The position numbers were made by a program, and so were the translations under genes. Positions 61,315 to 64,000 of a DNA stretch of 64,000 nucleotides are shown here, in pieces. Positions within the stretch are counted from its first letter, which is position 1. Every line of letters begins with the position of its first letter. The DNA is taken from NCBI GenBank assembly GCA_005784505.1, contig VCAZ01000049.1, positions 62,001 through 126,000 of the forward strand. The letters run 5' to 3'. The notes under the pieces are model-generated. The model was not told the DNA's origin and made no database searches. It saw nothing but the letters and a program-made list of their open reading frames with translations. The DNA is from Bagarius yarrelli (taxonomy: Eukaryota; Chordata; Actinopteri; Siluriformes; Sisoridae).

Positions 61315-61550
61315 AGTAGGCTATCCTGCAATGGGTCACAGAGAATCTAAAGTCTAGCCTAGAAGAATCAGGGTGATAAGACGAGGCACCAGCCCATCAA
61401 AGGGCACCATCATAAACACACCCCCATTTACACACTACAGACAATTTAAAGACCAGAAAGGGAAATCCTAGTACCTAACAAAACAGGGGGAAACATATTC
61501 CACACATACACAGAGCAGGGGTGGGTATTGGGCCCCCTACAGCAGACATA
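61315..61550 (-). repeat. Degenerate SINE (V-SINE/HE1-like), minus orientation
   Basis: 'cctgcaatgggtcacagaga', 'caccagcccatcaaagggca', 'acacacccccatttacacac' and 'tacagacaatttaaagacc' occur in the order of the reversed fish SINE body. The tRNA-like head is lost. Confidence 0.55.
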
Positions 61551-63664
61551 AACCACCCCACTATATTTTTACTATTTTTTTCATTGCATTTACTTAACAA
61601 TATGCTAGCGCTCGGTATTTTTAAAAAGTAGTCTAGACTCTAAAGTAAATAGTCTTGTTTATTAGGAAAGTATTTACATCTCTTCTGTAAATATGTTTAG
61701 CAGCCACACTAGTTTTTTCTTGAAACTCTATTTTTATATAATTAGCAGTTATGGCGGATAATATTTTATTTCATTATATCGCTAAATAGCTGGTAAGATT
61801 CAGAAAGCGGTCGCCAAACTCACAAATTTCAGTAGCAAGTTTGTGTGTATATACAATATAACTATTTTTAATTTTTACTTAGCCAGGGGAGTTGCCTAGC
61901 TTTTTATATCTATCTTATATTTTTTATAGCTTGGTTCTCAAACATAAAGTTGTTCTATAGCGCAAATAAAGTTTGATAGAAAAATGAAGCTGTTTTGCAT
62001 ATTTTCCATGCTGATGTTCCAAGACGGTTAGTGAGATCCTTACACTGACCCCTAGTGCTTTTCACACACATTTCCCAGGGACTGCTGACTCCTACTATAG
62101 TTTGACCAAACGTCTTTATACTAAAATCATGCTGTCGCTATTAAAATGTAGTTTGTTAACACCAGGCTGGCTTGTGCGAAGTCTGGTATTTTGAGCTTGA
62201 CTCGACCTAAGCACACGTGCTCCTGTAAGAGCGTGATGTTTCTGCAGTCTCACTTCCTAAAGAAATGGACAGAATATGAGTCATTCATTCTTGTAATGTG
62301 TGGAGGGAGAGGGCGGTTAATTCAGTGCGCGTCCTCCCTTAGACGTCTGTAGTCGTCTGCTTTCACCCAGAAACCCAAACAGCACCGTGAAAAGACTTCA
62401 CATTTCGTCTGCATGTGAAACAGAGTTCACTTGGCTGCTGAGTTGACGCCAGGTGCAAGAGTTGGCAGGCTCTGCTTTCATAGGCACTTATTTCTTCGGA
62501 CGCCTTCTGCTTCCAGAGTTTCTATCAATCCCATGGGTTTTTTTTTTTTTTTTTTGCTATGATGGCAAATTTATTATAGAACTATTTTAACTTGGTTTAC
62601 TGTTGTAAATTTGATTATTAAGCCATGTGAAAATGACCGATGTCTGTGTAGTAAAGGAATAAAATTCTCAGTATGTTTAACAATATCCGCTTAATCACCG
62701 GTGGTCAGGTGCTAACAGTGCTTTTTTTTTTTTATGATTTGGATGAAACAGGTAAAATGTTTGCTCCTGTTAAAATGGCTCTGTTAAAATATGAACACAC
62801 CATATTTATATTTTTAATGCCCTGTTTTCTTATTAAAGATTGCATTTAATAAAAAAGCAAGGTGTAATTCTGACCTTGTAGCGTTCACATTACCCGAAAC
62901 CACATCGTCTGCAAAATTTGAATTTCACATCCTCATTATTTACAGGACAAACATGAAAAATCCAATGCGCCGTTTCTCTGCTTCAGTATGAATAAATGAA
63001 TAAAGGAACTTTTAGCAGCAGAACTTTCCAGGCCTGTTTTTGTTTATCTATCCTGTTTACTCGGTTATTTTTTTATTACATTTAGTTGCCTGTTTATCTT
63101 GTGGATTCTGCTTTCCACCTATGAACCTGATGGGTGGTCTGGGTTAATGATGAGCCAGATATATTTAACTTTAGACTTTTTTTTAATCTGAGCCATTTAA
63201 AGGACTGCCGAGGGGCTGCTCGAGTCCTCAGGTCGGTTTGAATGTAATAGAAGTGTATTCATGCGCGTGGCCTGTGGTCGCTCTGGTTAGATGGTTTTCT
63301 GCCAGGCCCAGACTGAAATGCAGCGCTGCTGGAGCCACCCCGAGCCCAGACACACTCCGCCATGAGCGATCGCTCACCGGATATTTGGAGTCAAAATGGT
63401 TTGGGTTGTGGAAGCATGCCTGTCATCTCTCGTCCAGGTGCTCGCGCTGACATACATCAGAGTTTTGCGAATGCCTGGATCAATTAGTCTCTGCATTGCC
63501 AAGGCAGGATAAATGAGCGGTGTATTTTGCTTGAATATATGTTCGCTATATCGTGTTTCCACAGCGAACCAGGAGCTTTACATCCTCACTCTCTGTGCGG
63601 TCTTCTGCTTCGTCTTACTTTGCAGTAACTGCTTGCTTTATCACGGGTGTGTGCGTATGTATGT
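61551..63664. other. Intronic sequence with unique blocks
   Basis: AT-rich at 61560-62000. More balanced unique blocks lie at 62160-62520 (includes ATGAGTCAT, AP-1-like, at 62277-62285) and 63190-63600. A T run at 62539-62557. No coding evidence. Confidence 0.45.
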
Positions 63665-63699
63665 ATGTGTGTGTGTGTGTGTGTGTATATAATATATGA

Positions 63700-63733
<34 letters not shown>
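63665..63733. repeat. (GT)n followed by (GA)n
   Basis: (GT)11 at 63665-63686, a TATAATATATG spacer, then (GA)16 at 63702-63733. Confidence 0.93.
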
Positions 63734-63735
<2 letters not shown>

Positions 63736-64000
63736 ATAGAGTATATATAGAGTATATTCAACGACTGCGTCCATATTATTCACTTATTTTTATTCATTCA
63801 GCGGTCACAGGCCTTAGTATTACTTTATCAAAAGCTTCGTAAGGCTCAGTGGTGTTTATGAGAGCTGTAAAGGTCACCATGTGCCAGACATCAAACGCAG
63901 CAGGTGCCTTCATCATGCGCCTTTTCTATACCCTGTCGTCACTGGCTTACTGTCTCACCGAGCTGAAAAAATGGGAAACACTTGTTTTATTTACCCAAAC

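Larger units (their letters stand above)
54619..64000 (+). other. supt3h: supt3h intron 3' of exon 3 (partial)
   Basis: At least 9.4 kb following the donor at 54619. Repeats are listed separately. Unique blocks with balanced composition lie at 60590-61260, 62160-62520 and 63190-63600. I see no further exon. Confidence 0.75.

Noticed and set aside
54619..64000. Next supt3h exon
   Set aside because: Searched for LQQAAEVS and PEDLLFLMRKDK-like coding sequence with splice sites and saw none.

Overview
The window is vertebrate nuclear DNA, almost certainly from a ray-finned fish. The evidence is AT-rich introns, many microsatellites, degenerate Tc1/mariner copies, hAT-type MITEs and tRNA-derived SINEs. 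The SINE families look like those I associate with otophysan fish, perhaps a catfish, but that placement is an inference. It is an interlocked two-gene locus, and the real coding sequence is only about 700 bp in 64 kb.

Gene 1 is runx2, on the minus strand and entering from the right. It has both classical first exons. The distal (P1) exon at 26775-26832 encodes MASNSLFSSVTQCQQNFFW. The proximal (P2) exon at 6488-6778 starts MRIPIDPSSSRRF and runs into the Runt domain. It is followed by the 157-bp Runt-domain exon at 5370-5526. The rest of runx2 lies left of the window.

Gene 2 is supt3h, the SPT3 subunit of SAGA-type coactivators, on the plus strand. A likely promoter and non-coding exon 1 lie at about 8740-8950. 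Coding exons lie at 12588-12691 and 54534-54618, separated by a 41.8-kb intron. The rest lies right of the window. The supt3h promoter therefore sits inside runx2 intron 1, and the runx2 P1 promoter and exon sit antisense inside the large supt3h intron. As I recall it, mammals have the same interleaved order.

Layout: 1-5.4 kb is runx2 intron; 5.4-7.6 kb holds runx2 exons and the P2 promoter; 7.6-9.5 kb holds SINEs, a CTCF-like motif and the supt3h promoter; 9.5-12.7 kb is supt3h intron 1 and exon 2; 12.7-26.7 kb is transcribed from both strands and repeat-rich; 26.8-27.2 kb is runx2 P1; 27.2-54.5 kb is supt3h intron with giant CT tracts, Tc1 relics and unique blocks that could be enhancers; 54.5-64 kb is supt3h exon 3 and the next intron, with a hAT element, SINEs and a MITE.

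Points that stand out: three of the four splice acceptors I can place are preceded by (UG)n tracts. One of these tracts is also the 5' UTR of the other runx2 isoform. A 42-T run starts 13 nt past a supt3h donor. The P1 promoter keeps blocks resembling the mammalian promoter, including a RUNX motif. A CTCF-like site lies between P2 and the supt3h promoter. The sequence shows nothing bacterial, viral or CRISPR-like.
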